Made by a program: the position numbers and the translations under genes
The notes under the pieces: generated by a model
The model's input: the letters and a program-made list of their open reading frames with translations, nothing else
The model's database searches: none
Told to the model about the DNA's origin: nothing
Part shown: positions 63,809 to 64,000 of the stretch, one piece after another
Layout of the letters: each line of letters starts with the position of its first letter
Position numbering within the stretch: the first letter of the stretch is position 1
NCBI RefSeq assembly: GCF_027531025.1
Contig: NZ_JAPZQX010000003.1
Span: forward strand, 248,001 to 312,000
Direction: 5' to 3'
Source of the DNA: Novosphingobium sp.
GTDB lineage: Bacteria > Pseudomonadota > Alphaproteobacteria > Sphingomonadales > Sphingomonadaceae
Length of the DNA: 64,000 nt

Positions 63809-64000
63809 CCGGCCAGCGCGCCACCATGGGCGCGCGTCACGTGGCCATCATCATGGATGGCAACGGGCGCTGGGCCAAGAAACGCCACCTGCCGCGCGCC
63901 GTAGGGCACCAGCGCGGGGTGGAAGCCGTGCGCACCGTGGTGCGCGCGGCGCGCGACATGGGGCTGGATGCCTTGACGCTCTATGCCTTCAGCACCGAAA
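63805..64000 (+). CDS. uppS: Undecaprenyl diphosphate synthase, 5' end only
   Basis: cis-Prenyltransferase that makes the lipid carrier for peptidoglycan; the gene runs off the window after 65 codons. The conserved [26 protein letters not shown] is visible with the catalytic Asp in MDGNGRW, then the beginning of YAFSTE. The start is either GTG at 63805, overlapping the frr stop (GTGA), or ATG at 63826. The rest lies outside the window. Confidence 0.93.
   Translation, partial: MTGQRATMGARHVAIIMDGNGRWAKKRHLPRAVGHQRGVEAVRTVVRAARDMGLDALTLYAFSTE

Overview
The window is a GC-rich, tightly packed stretch of core chromosome from an alphaproteobacterium, most likely a member of the Sphingomonadales (inferred from gene neighbourhoods and protein style, not from a search). 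Pointers are a DivL-type cell-cycle kinase with tyrosine at the phosphoacceptor position next to tsaE, the AmgK/MurU wall-recycling pair, AddAB in place of RecBCD, Flp pilins, and a propionyl-CoA carboxylase/methylmalonyl-CoA mutase cluster under a ScfR-type regulator. Most genes overlap or abut their operon neighbours by a few bases. No rRNA, insertion sequence, prophage or CRISPR array was seen.

Layout: 1-4.5 kb holds a truncated membrane gene, topA, a small gene interrupted by an amber codon, a single-domain response regulator, a small helical protein and a secreted unknown. 4.5-7.8 kb (minus strand) holds a sterol-desaturase-family gene, era, rnc and lepB. 7.9-12 kb holds pgi, gor and a reductase. 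12-21.3 kb is the propionate module: a divergent ScfR/PccR-like regulator, a double TTTGCAAA operator, then pccB, a low-GC membrane microprotein gene, methylmalonyl-CoA epimerase, an enoyl-CoA hydratase, a glutathione transferase, methylmalonyl-CoA mutase and pccA. 21.3-25.3 kb holds acyl-CoA and cyclase genes and a peptide transporter. 25.3-33.5 kb holds aroK-aroB divergent from two unknown genes plus xerD and accA, an M48 protease, two Flp pilins and a MutT hydrolase. 33.5-40.7 kb holds tRNA-Arg, a GT-C glycosyltransferase, a PLD enzyme with folE, a peroxiredoxin, a secreted unknown and ahcY.

40.8-52.2 kb is one long operon, divL-tsaE-amgK-murU-addB-addA followed by trxA, combining a cell-cycle pseudokinase, tRNA t6A synthesis, peptidoglycan recycling, recombinational repair and thioredoxin. 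52.2-56.1 kb (minus strand) holds an inositol-monophosphatase-family gene, argJ, a lipoprotein, rlmB and tRNA-Tyr. 56.2-58.9 kb holds a KAS III-like enzyme with psd and pssA, a lipid-making operon. 59.4-64 kb holds rpsB, tsf, an aldo/keto reductase, pyrH, frr and the start of uppS, the common rpsB-tsf-pyrH-frr-uppS order with one inserted gene.

No clearly new multi-gene system was found. The items most worth checking are the amber-interrupted ORF before the response regulator, the DivL-like kinase and its operon, the palindromic operators at pccB and ahcY, the possible structured leaders of ahcY and rpsB, the low-GC gene inside the propionate operon, and the paired extragenic palindromes after ahcY.
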